A stretch of 64,000 nt of DNA from Boseongicola aestuarii (GCF_900184815.1 NZ_FXXQ01000004.1:1-64000); one strand, 5' to 3'; numbered from the stretch's first letter, positions 1-7,395 are shown. The notes: generated by a model not told the origin, from the letters alone. Numbers and translations: made by a program.

Positions 1-1054
1 CCGGGTGGATGCTTTCGTCATTGGCGCCGAGGAAACGCGTCACCGGGTCCTGAGCCAGCCAATCGACCTGGAGATCGGGGTGTAGCATGCGCAATTCACG
101 CGTTACCGCGAGATCACGCCGTGCGTGGCCAAGGCCGATTGGGGATGAGAGATAGAGCGCGCGTCTAGCGCCATTCATCTTGCGGCGTGAGGGTTTGTAC
201 GTGCCAAGATGTTTAGCGAGGAAGTCGCGCATGAGGGTGTTTACCATTGCGGGGAAACGCCCATGTGTCGCGTGGCCGCCACCTGGAATGAGATGAAACT
301 CACCACCCGTAATTTCGGCGATCCTTTGCGACCCTTGGTAAGGCGTGACCCGGTCATCGGACCCATGGATAAGCAGGCAAGGGCATTTCACAGCAGCATA
401 GGTTTCTTCCGTGATTGGAACCCCTTGATGCACACGCGTTTCTTGTGTGTTGATCAATATCTCTGCGTCGCCATCAGATGCCCAACGCACAGCATCCTCA
501 TGCTGCTTCGTCGAATGTGGTTCGGAATGAACGCGATGCATGAACCAGTCGCAAAAACCGGCGTAGTCTTTGCGCCAGTAACCATAGGAGAACTTAACTT
601 CATCCGAAGTGTCTTCGGATTGGATGTCTTTCCGGTAATCCAGTGGGTCGACGATTGTCGTCCACGCGCCCGAAGATATTACAGCCTCAATCCGTTCGGG
701 CATTCTGGCTGCCGCGCCGAAGGAAATGGCGCTTGAGAATGAGAACCCAAACAAAGTTGCTTTCTCGGTTTCGGTTACGTCCATAACGGCGCCGACGTCG
801 TCAATTATGGTGTCGAGCGCATAATCTCTGTAGTCATCTGGACGATCGGATTTTCCATTGCCGCGCGGATCGAAAGTAATGACGCGGAAGTGCTCGGCAA
901 AATAAGGGACTTGGGCTTTGTAGCATCGTGAGTGGATCAGGGCCCATGTGGGCACAAACACAATGGTATGCTTACCTTCGCCGTAGATCTCGTAGTGCAG
1001 CTTCACACCGTCACGATCAACGTAGCCTGTTGTATGTGGTAGCTTTGCGCGCAT
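1..1054 (-). CDS. alpha/beta hydrolase fused to a glycosyltransferase-like domain (partial, runs off left edge)
   Basis: The frame is open from an ATG at 1054 to base 1 with no stop, giving 351 residues. Residues 1-280 are an alpha/beta hydrolase: a strand-rich start, FDPRGNGKSDRP near 61, a nucleophile elbow GFSFS (Ser105, with Ser in place of the usual last Gly), the acid in IHGSDDRV near 234 and HATHG near 262. From about residue 297 a second unit starts with RRALYLSSPIGLGHARRDLAVTRELR, which resembles the N-terminal Rossmann half of GT-B/MGT-type glycosyltransferases. The ATG lies 3 bases after the tetR stop, so the two genes are probably co-transcribed. The substrate is unknown. The hydrolase call is firm; the glycosyltransferase call rests on about 55 residues. 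Confidence 0.8.
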   Translation of the reverse strand, partial: MRAKLPHTTGYVDRDGVKLHYEIYGEGKHTIVFVPTWALIHSRCYKAQVPYFAEHFRVITFDPRGNGKSDRPDDYRDYALDTIIDDVGAVMDVTETEKATLFGFSFSSAISFGAAARMPERIEAVISSGAWTTIVDPLDYRKDIQSEDTSDEVKFSYGYWRKDYAGFCDWFMHRVHSEPHSTKQHEDAVRWASDGDAEILINTQETRVHQGVPITEETYAAVKCPCLLIHGSDDRVTPYQGSQRIAEITGGEFHLIPGGGHATHGRFPAMVNTLMRDFLAKHLGTYKPSRRKMNGARRALYLSSPIGLGHARRDLAVTRELRMLHPDLQVDWLAQDPVTRFLGANDESIHP

Positions 1055-1057
1055 GGC

Positions 1058-1675
1058 CTATCCCCCAACGTCCAAGGATTCATAAAATTCGATGACCTTT
1101 CCAAACCGCCGAAGCGCCTGGCGGAATGGTATTTCCGGCGACTCGTAGTCGAGCATGATGGCAGCTTCAGAACCGATGAAAGCCGCGCTGACCAAGGCCC
1201 CAATGTCTTCTGCTGAGAACGGCCCGAGCGATCCGGTTTTCTCTTCGACTTGCCGGGTGAGCGTCAGGATAAGGTTGCGCCAATCGGCGTAGGCTGAGCG
1301 GACGGCCGCGCCGATCGCTGGATTGCTCCACCCTGCCGCCGTCAGCTCCATCAAAACACGGACATACCCGGACCCGATGTCATCATCGAGGTAGTCACAT
1401 GACAGCGCCCATTTCTCGGACACATTCAGTTCCGGGTTGGCGAAGGTCTTGGTTTGGCGGTCGATCAGTTGATCATTCAGGTACTCAAACAGGGCGAGGA
1501 TCATCCCCTCTTTCGAGCCAAAGTGATACTGGATCTGGCTCATCTGCGTGCCTGCGGCTTCAGCAACGCGGCGAGTCGATAGGCCTGAATACCCTTCCTC
1601 CAGCAAGACTTGCTGCGCTGCATCGAGAAGCTCGCGCTTGGTCTCCTTAACCCGTTCAGCAGTCACGCGAGGCAT
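1058..1675 (-). CDS. TetR/AcrR family transcriptional regulator
   Basis: A 205-residue protein with the N-terminal TetR helix-turn-helix at about residues 30-55 (GLSTRRVAEAAGTQMSQIQYHFGSKEGM) and a helical C-terminal ligand/dimer domain, normal length for the family. The start ATG follows an AAAGGAGA ribosome site. It precedes the hydrolase-glycosyltransferase gene by 3 bases and most likely represses that short operon. Upstream, around 1698-1715, an AT-rich patch with the palindrome TCGATCGA could be its operator, but this is weak. The ligand is unknown. Confidence 0.9.
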   Translation of the reverse strand: MPRVTAERVKETKRELLDAAQQVLLEEGYSGLSTRRVAEAAGTQMSQIQYHFGSKEGMILALFEYLNDQLIDRQTKTFANPELNVSEKWALSCDYLDDDIGSGYVRVLMELTAAGWSNPAIGAAVRSAYADWRNLILTLTRQVEEKTGSLGPFSAEDIGALVSAAFIGSEAAIMLDYESPEIPFRQALRRFGKVIEFYESLDVGG

Positions 1676-1769
1676 TCGAATCTCCTTTCATTTTTTTTAA
1701 ATCGATCGAACGAATAAATCAAGGATAGCGAGTCACAGCAGTCCATTCCTGTGTCAGGCGGAGGCTGCA

Positions 1770-1835
1770 AATGTCAGCTTTGGGCTCGAAGCGGACCTTC
1801 GCTGCGGCGTGCACCAACGACCGCTTTGGGGCTAA
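1770..1835. repeat. interspersed repeat fragment of the MSALG-ORF type
   Basis: The stretch contains CGAAG-CGGAC-CTTCG (1787-1801) and, read on the plus strand from 1771, a spurious peptide starting MSALGSKRTF. From memory, this peptide start recurs as an over-called ORF in many alphaproteobacterial genomes and marks a dispersed non-coding repeat. It lies between the tetR start and the small HGG-type gene. The repeat assignment rests on recall and was not searched. Confidence 0.4.
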
Positions 1836-1865
1836 CCGCTCATCGTGGCATCGACGGATGCTACG

Positions 1866-2132
1866 TCACTCTAGCTCCCTCGATGCTCGCGCCAACAAGC
1901 CTGCCAGCCGCCTCGCCTGTACGGTCTCTTGCGACCTCCCACCATGCACCCACCTTGGATGGCTCGGTCCCGCTCTATGACCGCCGCCAACACCGTGTAC
2001 GCGACACACAGCCCACCCACGCACAGCCGGACACTTGCAGCGCTCTCCGCTTCGCTTCGCCATTGCCCGGCACCTAGGCGCGTTCTGCAGTCTCGTGACA
2101 GGGCTCATGGGGTTATCGTCACTTTTTGCCAT
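1866..2132 (-). CDS. small Cys/His protein of mobile elements (HGG-type), hypothetical
   Basis: An 88-residue protein with a Cys/His-rich core (RCRAMAKRSGERCKCPAV, then CRVHGVGGG) followed by a basic tail with WVHGG. Such small proteins are common in alphaproteobacterial prophages and islands and may bind zinc. The start at 2132 is chosen because GAGGGGGAAGGTC precedes that ATG. A longer frame begins at 2183 but lies inside the upstream gene. The start overlaps the end of the 175-residue gene by 14 bases, so the pair is probably translationally coupled. The function is not known. Confidence 0.65.
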   Translation of the reverse strand: MAKSDDNPMSPVTRLQNAPRCRAMAKRSGERCKCPAVRGWAVCRVHGVGGGHRAGPSHPRWVHGGRSQETVQARRLAGLLARASRELE

Positions 2133-2646
2133 GACCTTCCCCCTCATGGCTGACTGAGCCAACAATCGCCTGACCACCTTCATTCACTGTCACGCGCTCG
2201 ACCCGTACGGTCTGCTGCGCCTTCGCACGGTACTTCTTCAGCCCGTCCATCTGCGCAAGAAACGTGCGGCTCAGACGTGTCATCGACCTCTCGTAGCCTT
2301 CGCGCACGTCGGGGCATGCCGCATGCAGACCTTTCTGCGACATGGAGCACAGCGCGAAGTGTGTGGCCGTCATTTGAGTGACCAGCATGGCTTCCACTGC
2401 GTCACGAGGCTCTAGCTCGACGGCCATAGCTGGCATCAGGTCAATGTACTCCAAACCGTTCTTTCCGAATGCATTCAGTGCGAGGCGGAGGAGCAGGTCG
2501 GCGGCTTCCGTTGTCTTCACTCCGTAGAGCGCCTGTAATTGGCTCTCATCGACAGGATGAATGGTTACGTTGCTATCGCCTTTTGTTACCAGCTTGGGAG
2601 CGGTGCGTTTTGCTGTGACAATCTCATGCTTGGTCTCTTTGCCCAT
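2119..2646 (-). CDS. hypothetical protein, mobile-element type
   Basis: A 175-residue, mostly helical, charged cytoplasmic protein without signal peptide or membrane segment. The middle (about 55-130) contains ADLLLRLALNAFGKNGLEYIDLMPAMAVELEPRD and looks like a four-helix arrangement. The start ATG has a GGAGG site 8 bases upstream. It is followed with overlap by the HGG-type protein, a pairing I have seen in alphaproteobacterial islands and prophages, but I know of no function. Nothing in the sequence indicates an enzyme. Confidence 0.7.
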   Translation of the reverse strand: MGKETKHEIVTAKRTAPKLVTKGDSNVTIHPVDESQLQALYGVKTTEAADLLLRLALNAFGKNGLEYIDLMPAMAVELEPRDAVEAMLVTQMTATHFALCSMSQKGLHAACPDVREGYERSMTRLSRTFLAQMDGLKKYRAKAQQTVRVERVTVNEGGQAIVGSVSHEGEGHGKK

Positions 2647-2731
2647 CTTCTGCCTCCAAGGTTAGTGGTGTTCGCAGCCGTTGTGTGTTCATGGTATGTT
2701 CTATCACACACTTGCACAGAAACGAACCGAT

Positions 2732-2908
2732 ATGCCGGACCGACGCGGGCGCAGAGCCAGTCTGGAAGACATCTTGCCGGAGGATAGGAGAGGGTGGGCC
2801 AAGGAGGTCTGGGCGAACCGATCTGATGTGGCAAAGCTAGGCTCCGGTGCCTGGATGCTCAGAGAGGGGGTAGCCATTCTGGGCCTCTCAGAGCTGACCG
2901 TTGATTAA
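2732..2908 (+). CDS. small hypothetical protein (uncertain)
   Basis: A 58-residue frame from the ATG at 2732, rich in charged residues (PDRRGRRASLEDILPEDRRGWAKEVWANRSDVAKLGSGAWML). Its composition looks protein-like rather than random, but no good ribosome site precedes the ATG, and a longer version from 2681 begins inside the promoter region of the divergent gene. No family was recognised. It ends just before a hairpin at 2931-2953. Confidence 0.35.
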   Translation: MPDRRGRRASLEDILPEDRRGWAKEVWANRSDVAKLGSGAWMLREGVAILGLSELTVD

Positions 2909-2930
2909 CTGTTGGGCGGCTAAGCCGACG

Positions 2931-2953
2931 CCAGCCCCTACATCAGGGACTGG
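2931..2953. terminator. hairpin between convergent genes, terminator-like without a clear U-tract
   Basis: CCAGCCCCT, a five-base loop, then AGGGACTGG form a 9-bp stem with one mismatch. It sits between the plus-strand small ORF and the minus-strand GYD gene. Neither side is followed by a real T-run, so termination is inferred from position only. Confidence 0.35.
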
Positions 2954-2973
2954 CAGAATTGCGCAGACCGTTT

Positions 2974-3303
2974 CTAGGCAGCCGGTTTGAAGTTCGCCGC
3001 AATACTCGCCGCCTTCTTCTGTGCGCTGAGGAATTGAGCGCTGGTAAAGGCTTGTACGGTCTTGAGGTTCGACACGGTGCCTGTTGCCCCAGCCACCATC
3101 AAAGCAGACATCAAGCCCTCGGTGTCGTCGGTTTCAATGACCATCGAGAAATCTGTGTCGCCAGTTGTCACCAGAAAAGACACCATCCTACCGCCTGCAG
3201 CCTCAACCAGTGGGCGAACAGCAGCCTCGCGGTCACTCGGAGCCGCCAATAGGCCTTTGATAGCATTAGATGTGTAGCACCCTGTCACAATGTACATTGC
3301 CAT
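2974..3303 (-). CDS. GYD domain-containing protein
   Basis: A 109-residue protein matching the GYD family in order: MYIVTGCYTSNAIKGL at the N terminus, LVEAAGGRMVSFLVTTGDTDFSMVIETDD in the middle and VSNLKTVQAFT near the end. These are small ferredoxin-like-fold proteins of unclear role. The ATG at 3303 is preferred because TTGGGGGAAATAATT precedes it. The frame extends upstream to 3393 but without family similarity. A copy of the palindrome-array repeat begins about 145 bases upstream. It stands alone on this strand. Confidence 0.8.
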   Translation of the reverse strand: MAMYIVTGCYTSNAIKGLLAAPSDREAAVRPLVEAAGGRMVSFLVTTGDTDFSMVIETDDTEGLMSALMVAGATGTVSNLKTVQAFTSAQFLSAQKKAASIAANFKPAA

Positions 3304-3449
3304 AATTATTTCCCCCAATCTATTGAGTGATGTCGACGCCCTGCAGAAATTGGGCCGACCACTCTCTGTACCACGCAGAACTGGAATCACCAAAATTCAC
3401 CATTCCTACTCTTCGAATGTGCTGTCGGTTCTCAGAGGTGGAATGATTA

Positions 3450-3595
3450 GTATTGGTGTTCCGTTTCAGAACTGAAAGAGCGGCTGAAAACGGCTCTGAC
3501 GGGTTCTGATTTGGAACCAGACAGGGTCCTTGGGTTCTCAAGTGGAATTATGGAAGAGGCTGACCGGTCCGCTTCAAGGCTATGTTTTGTTTGAA
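3450..3595. repeat. palindrome-array repeat, copy A
   Basis: This stretch aligns with 4699-4845 over its whole length. Palindromic sites at 3458-3472 (GTTCCGTTTCAGAAC) and 3502-3518 (GGTTCTGATTTGGAACC) are intact. Two more, near 3533 and 3565, have decayed. Between them the strings AAAACGGCTCTGACGGGTTC and CAGGGTCCTTGGGTTCT are shared with copy B. It lies about 115 bases upstream of the cupin gene start and contributes spurious open frames on both strands. Confidence 0.8.
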
Positions 3596-3709
3596 AGATT
3601 TCTGCCAGCTGACGGCCCGGCATTCCCCAAAAGCCCCCGTCCCATCGACGTCCAGTTTGGCTGGAAACTGAGTTTGTGTTATATCCTAAGCAGCAAAGGA
3701 GGGCTCCAA

Positions 3710-4243
3710 ATGTGGGACATCGGGAACTTCGTAGCTGATTGTCGGACTGCAATTGATAGGGATGGCACGCACAAATCAGTGGCGGATGTCGTGGGAAAGG
3801 CGATGTCTGACCCAGCCGCGGTGACGTCGGCGCTCGGCGAGCCAACCGAGAGTGGCATCATTCCTCTCTACAAGTCCTCGGACTTGACTATCGTCAACGT
3901 CATCTGGAAGCCCGGAATGACTATCATGCCTCACAATCACGAGATGTGGGCGGTCATAGGTATCTATGGCGGTCGCGAGGACAATATCTTCTGGCGCAGA
4001 GTCAAAGATGACCCTGAAGGGAGGATTGAAGCGGCCGGTGCACGTGCTTTGTCGACTGGAGATTTTGCGCCGCTCGGAAAGGATATCATCCATTCTGTCA
4101 CCAACCCGATACCGAAACTGACAGGTGCGATCCACGTCTATGGTGGAGACTTCTTTGAGGCGGAGAGAAGCGAATGGGACCCTGAAGTTCTGACTGAACA
4201 CGCCTATGATATGTCCAAAGTCAAAGCGATGTTCTCGGACTAA
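3710..4243 (+). CDS. cupin, cysteine-dioxygenase-like metal-binding protein
   Basis: A 177-residue single-domain cupin. The metal motif is HNHEMWAVIGIYGGRED near residues 73-90 (two His and a Glu), with a second His in DIIHSVTNP near 130, as in the COG5553/cysteine-dioxygenase-like double-stranded beta-helix group. The start at 3710 is set by AAAGGAGGG seven bases upstream; the open frame continues to 3530 but that part lies in the repeat. It stands alone on this strand, with the GYD gene divergent. The substrate cannot be read from the sequence; thiol oxidation is only a family-based guess. Confidence 0.85.
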   Translation: MWDIGNFVADCRTAIDRDGTHKSVADVVGKAMSDPAAVTSALGEPTESGIIPLYKSSDLTIVNVIWKPGMTIMPHNHEMWAVIGIYGGREDNIFWRRVKDDPEGRIEAAGARALSTGDFAPLGKDIIHSVTNPIPKLTGAIHVYGGDFFEAERSEWDPEVLTEHAYDMSKVKAMFSD

Positions 4244-4698
4244 GAGAACTGAGTTAAAATCTTTGAATTGTGAATGCGTGAATGTGGCTCCCCCCACCGG
4301 TGTCCAAGAATAACTTCCGAGGGATTTGACCCGCCCCCCTTTGCCTACGGCTAAAACTCTCCGCATATCGGCGCCAGAAGGGAGGTGTGCTGCCACTGAC
4401 GCCCTGCTAGGGGAAAACCAAATACCCGAACTTGGGAGTTAGTTTGCCAGCGGCAACACATATCTTAGATGCCGCATTCGTATTGTGTTGCCGTGACAAT
4501 TATCAATTCACTTTGGCAAAAGTAGATTGTCGGCGCCTGTGTCTGGCGTTCAGGGCGTGGTGACAGGGGGTTAGGGTTTTCTTAGGGTTCGCGTCCTAGT
4601 CTGTTTACGCCCAGGCAGTGTTGATGTTGAGAATGTTATTCCTTTGTCCAGCGGTAAGAATGGTGGGGAAGGTAAATACGCTTGGCAGGGAGTGGTAG
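4244..4698. other. non-coding spacer, possible decayed element
   Basis: No credible gene. Around 4285-4430 a GC-rich block (GGCTCCCCCCACCGG, CCGCCCCCC) contrasts with the AT-rich surroundings and could be the end of a vanished insertion sequence, but no inverted repeats or transposase fragment can be shown. Confidence 0.3.
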
Positions 4699-4845
4699 GT
4701 ATTAGTGTTCCGTTTCAGAACCGATGGAACGGTCGAAAACGGCTCTGACGGGTTCCAATTCGGAACCAAGCAGGGTCCTTGGGTTCTGGTTTGGAACCAT
4801 AGGAGAGGCTGACGGTTCCGTTTCAGAACCGCGTTCTGTTTTTGG
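4699..4845. repeat. palindrome-array repeat, copy B (best preserved)
   Basis: Four palindromes lie in 124 bases: 4707-4721 GTTCCGTTTCAGAAC, 4751-4767 GGTTCCAATTCGGAACC, 4782-4798 GGTTCTGGTTTGGAACC and 4814-4830 GGTTCCGTTTCAGAACC. Their centres are spaced 45, 31 and 32 bases, the last two close to three helical turns. The arms keep GGTTC/GAACC while the centre varies, as in protein-binding sites or RNA hairpins. It lies between the convergent cupin and universal stress genes. Confidence 0.85.
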
Positions 4846-4931
4846 GCGATTGATCGCTGGCAAATTCACATCATCTTGGTCGCGCGCAGAACTCGCGCAG
4901 CGTCAAATAGCAAGTGCTTTTAAGCGCGCAT

Positions 4932-5339
4932 TCAACGAACGACGTGAACTGCGCACTTTGCGTGGCGTACCACTCTGGATGCGGTGGAGCCAATGAGCAG
5001 GTCCTCGAAACCCGGACGATGCGAGGCCAATACGATGCAGTCGATTTCGTTTTCATCAGCATAGTTCAGAATGGCCTTTCCCGCATGACCGGATATCAGC
5101 TCTGGAACCGCGCCGGGTAACGCTTTGGCTGCATCGGCCAGCAATCGTTTGAGTTCATCGTGCTTTTTCTCGAGCAGATCTGTGGGCATTTCCATTCTTA
5201 CAAAGTTGGGTATTGCCTCAACAACATGCGCCACAGTGAATTTCGCGTTGTCATCTGCCAAGGCGCGAGCCACCTGAAACGACATTTGATTGTTATGTTT
5301 TTCGTCAAAAAGCACAGGAACAAGAATATTCTTATACAT
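4932..5339 (-). CDS. universal stress protein, UspA family
   Basis: A 135-residue single-domain protein: MYKNILVPVLFDE at the start, the Asp-containing nucleotide-binding first strand, SFQVARALADDN, and a C-terminal loop ASHRPGFEDLLIGSTASRVVRHAKCAVHVVR. The last part is a variant of the ATP-binding G-x2-G-x9-G(S/T) signature with the first glycines changed, so ATP binding is uncertain. A GGAGG site precedes the ATG. It is a monocistronic gene in the island, with a decayed palindrome array about 85 bases upstream. It probably has a stress or membrane-associated accessory role. Confidence 0.9.
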   Translation of the reverse strand: MYKNILVPVLFDEKHNNQMSFQVARALADDNAKFTVAHVVEAIPNFVRMEMPTDLLEKKHDELKRLLADAAKALPGAVPELISGHAGKAILNYADENEIDCIVLASHRPGFEDLLIGSTASRVVRHAKCAVHVVR

Positions 5340-5425
5340 CGCCTTGCCTCCAAATTTTCAGCCATCTCCGAGTAAGAGAACGATGTCAGATTCCATCAAT
5401 AGGTTCCTTGAGATACGTCAAGAGC

Positions 5426-5490
5426 GGTTTCCATGACCGTTTCCTTTCAGAACTGGGTTCATATCTGGGGTTGCTGGTTCTGGCAAAATT
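5426..5490. repeat. decayed palindrome-array repeat, copy C
   Basis: GACCGTTTCCTTTCAGAACTGGGTTC and, further on, CTGGTTCTGGCAAAATTGG resemble the 4814-4830 and 4782-4798 sites of copy B, but arms and spacing have drifted. It lies between the divergent universal stress and nuclease genes. Weak as a standalone call; it is listed because two clear copies lie within 2 kb. Confidence 0.4.
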
Positions 5491-5558
5491 GGCGGCTTTG
5501 CTTGCGTGGCTTACTCACAGAAGTCATGCATGAGGTAGTCGTTTCGAAGGACAGAGTT

Positions 5559-6203
5559 TTGAAGAAGCCAATTATCATTCTGCTCTTTCTTTTCGCGCTC
5601 GCTTCATCGGCTTATGCCCAAGTTATCGTAACAGATGGGGACACAATCGAGGTCGATGGCATTACGTATAGATTGAATGGCATTGACGCTCCGGAATACG
5701 GTCAGGTTTGCAACGGCCCGTCAAAAACGTGGGCGTGCGGCAAGGCAGCACTCGCGGCAATGGTAAATCTGGTCAAAGGGCAAAACGTTCGTTGTGAGCC
5801 CATTTCAGAAGACGGCTATGGTCGGACCATTGCCACCTGCTACGTAGGCAACCTCGACATTGGGGCGGAAATGGTTCGGAGCGGACTGGCGTGGGCATTT
5901 GTCCGATACTCTCGGGTATATGTAGCTGAAGAAGCCAAGGCTCGGGAGGCCAACACAGGCATCTGGATAGCTGCCACACAAGCGCCTTGGGAGTTCAGAG
6001 CCGCTAAATGGGAGGTGGCTAAACAAGACGCGCCAGCAGGCTGCCCAATAAAGGGAAACATATCCAATAATGGGCGCATTTATCATCCTCCCTGGTCTCC
6101 TTGGTACAGCCGCACGAAAGTGAGTGTCGAAAAAGGTGAGCGCTGGTTTTGCTCTGAGGCAGAAGCTGTGGAGGCTGGCTGGCGAGCGCCACGCTGGCAA
6201 TAA
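5559..6203 (+). CDS. secreted thermonuclease-family (SNase-like) nuclease
   Basis: It encodes a signal peptide (KKPIIILLFLFALASSAYA, cleavage before QVIVTDGDT), then a staphylococcal-nuclease fold: VTDGDTIEVDG, YRLNGIDAPEYGQ, CGKAALAAMVNLV, YGRTIATCYV (catalytic Arg) and GLAWAFVRYSRVYVAEEAKAREANTGIW. After about residue 155 comes a tail GNISNNGRIYHPPWSPWYSRTKVS...GERWFCSEAEAVEAGWRAPRW, like the small domain found after nucleases and micrococcal-type proteins. The TTG at 5559 is preferred because GAAGGA lies 7 bases upstream and it gives a compact signal peptide. An ATG at 5526, lacking such a site, would add 11 residues. It acts outside the cytoplasm on nucleic acid. Confidence 0.85.
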   Translation: MKKPIIILLFLFALASSAYAQVIVTDGDTIEVDGITYRLNGIDAPEYGQVCNGPSKTWACGKAALAAMVNLVKGQNVRCEPISEDGYGRTIATCYVGNLDIGAEMVRSGLAWAFVRYSRVYVAEEAKAREANTGIWIAATQAPWEFRAAKWEVAKQDAPAGCPIKGNISNNGRIYHPPWSPWYSRTKVSVEKGERWFCSEAEAVEAGWRAPRWQ

Positions 6204-6233
6204 AATCTCGCCCTAAGCCGAGCGTAAGATTTT
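6202..6233 (+). terminator. Rho-independent terminator of the nuclease gene
   Basis: AAAATCTCGC, a loop, then GCG-TA-AGATTTT: a 7-bp perfect outer stem plus 3 inner pairs, ending in TTTT. It overlaps the stop codon of the nuclease gene. Confidence 0.6.
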
Positions 6234-6656
6234 CAACTTCGGATGAACGTGAATGGTAGTGCACCTGCCCCTGAAAGAATGCCTGAAGGATTGAACGCCG
6301 CTGCCAAAAGGGCGAGTAGAGCGCTAAGGAAATGGCGACAAAACGGCCAACTAAGGTAATTTTCTGCCGAGGCTGCGTCGAAACTCGTCCAAGCAAACCA
6401 AACCCACAAGACAGAGGTCCTTTTGTCCGCTGGAACTCATTTAAATACTGTCCGTTAAGTATCTGTAAGTATGTAGTTTTATTCCAAACGGAATTGACGC
6501 TCAAAGCTCGTAATCCCTGCCCAATTCCAATGTATGATTTATCATCCGCGACTGGATGGAAATTGGCCCTATCAGGTTAGAATTTTAGATAATTGAGAAA
6601 AATCGCGAAATCCCCCAGATTGTATTCATCGAAACGGTGTTGTTCGGTTCGGTAGC
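6234..6656. other. non-coding spacer
   Basis: I see no gene here. Open frames on both strands lack ribosome sites and protein-like composition. The DNA becomes distinctly AT-rich after about 6420, in keeping with acquired DNA. Confidence 0.4.
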
Positions 6657-6746
6657 GTAACGAGTTTAGTTAGTTCTAGTGTGTGTAAAGAGTTCGACGT
6701 TTAGTTGTGTGTTGGTAACGAGTTTGACTGTTAGTCGTGTGTAAAA
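6657..6746. repeat. three degenerate tandem units of about 25-33 bp
   Basis: Units at 6657-6689, 6690-6714 and 6715-6746 share GAGTT...GTT...GTGTGTnnA. Units 1 and 3 both start GTAACGAGTTT and end GTGTGTAAA. The array ends about 30 bases before the start of a small membrane-protein gene and could be a regulatory array for it. Confidence 0.5.
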
Positions 6747-6777
6747 ATCTAGCAAAGTAACCAGTGAGAGTAATGTC

Positions 6778-6951
6778 ATGATGTTTGCAATTGGAATTGG
6801 TCTTGGGGCGTTGGTGTTTTCGCTTCTTTTTTCCTTGATGGCGAATATCCGGGATTCACGTCCTGGAGAAACGGTCTACGAAGTCTGGCTGAAGGAAGTG
6901 GCTAACGACAACATCGTACCTGCCCGCAGAGACTTCACTTATACCGCATAG
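6778..6951 (+). CDS. small single-pass membrane protein, hypothetical
   Basis: A 57-residue frame. Residues 2-22 (MFAIGIGLGALVFSLLFSLM) form one membrane helix, followed by a hydrophilic tail (NIRDSRPGETVYEVWLKEVANDNIVPARRDFTYTA). GAGAG lies 9 bases before the first ATG. A second ATG follows immediately. The orderly hydrophobic-then-polar layout suggests a real gene, but no family was recognised. It stands convergent to the replication-type winged-helix gene. Confidence 0.55.
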   Translation: MMFAIGIGLGALVFSLLFSLMANIRDSRPGETVYEVWLKEVANDNIVPARRDFTYTA

Positions 6952-6984
6952 CTCTGTGCGGAATGGAACAATAACGGTCCAGCC

Positions 6985-7395
6985 CTAGTCTACTGGGCCA
7001 TCGTCCATTAGGGGTTCTGAGCGAAACTCTTGGCTCTTTGAGCGCCAATCGCGCCAATCCATCGTTGCAGCTTCCCGGCTTCTTGCACGGTCCATGGGCT
7101 TCGTCGTCAGCCGCCATTCATGTGCGCGACGAGAATACCAGTCGCCCTCCTTCTCCAACGCCAGGAAGCCATGCTCCATGAGCTCCTTATATGCCCGCTG
7201 AACGCTTGCTTTACCCATACCAAGCGCTTCAGCTGCCTCAGCATAGGAGAGCGTCAGACGCCCGTTGTTGCCGCCGTTGTAGCGCCCATGTAGCTCCAGC
7301 CATAACTTGACAGCAGCGCCGCTCAGAGACCGCCAGGCGGGACTCTTGAGTTGTGCGTATGGGAGGGGCACATACTGCCCCTCCGTTCGTTTCAT
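6985..7395 (-). CDS. winged-helix / replication-type DNA-binding protein of the island
   Basis: A 136-residue protein. Residues 1-30 read MKRTEGQYVPLPYAQLKSPAWRSLSGAAVK, as in plasmid/ICE replication-initiator-like helix-turn-helix proteins, followed by LTLSYAEAAEALGMGKASVQRAYKELMEHGFLALE (about 50-85), a clear winged-helix recognition unit. The ATG at 7395 follows AGAAGGGGCAGC; the frame extends to 7443 without a ribosome site. It is the last of a minus-strand series that starts near the integrase. It probably controls replication or expression of the element, but the exact role is inferred. Confidence 0.65.
   Translation of the reverse strand: MKRTEGQYVPLPYAQLKSPAWRSLSGAAVKLWLELHGRYNGGNNGRLTLSYAEAAEALGMGKASVQRAYKELMEHGFLALEKEGDWYSRRAHEWRLTTKPMDRARSREAATMDWRDWRSKSQEFRSEPLMDDGPVD

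Noticed and set aside
4259-4430. End of an insertion sequence
   Set aside because: The GC-rich block looks foreign, but no terminal inverted repeat, target duplication or transposase fragment could be shown.
3450-4845. CRISPR array
   Set aside because: Sites are palindromes with variable spacing and conserved, not unique, spacers; no cas gene is present.
4724-4996. 90-codon plus-strand frame spanning palindrome-array copy B
   Set aside because: It is produced by the repeat itself and runs into the 3' end of the universal stress gene on the other strand; no ribosome site.
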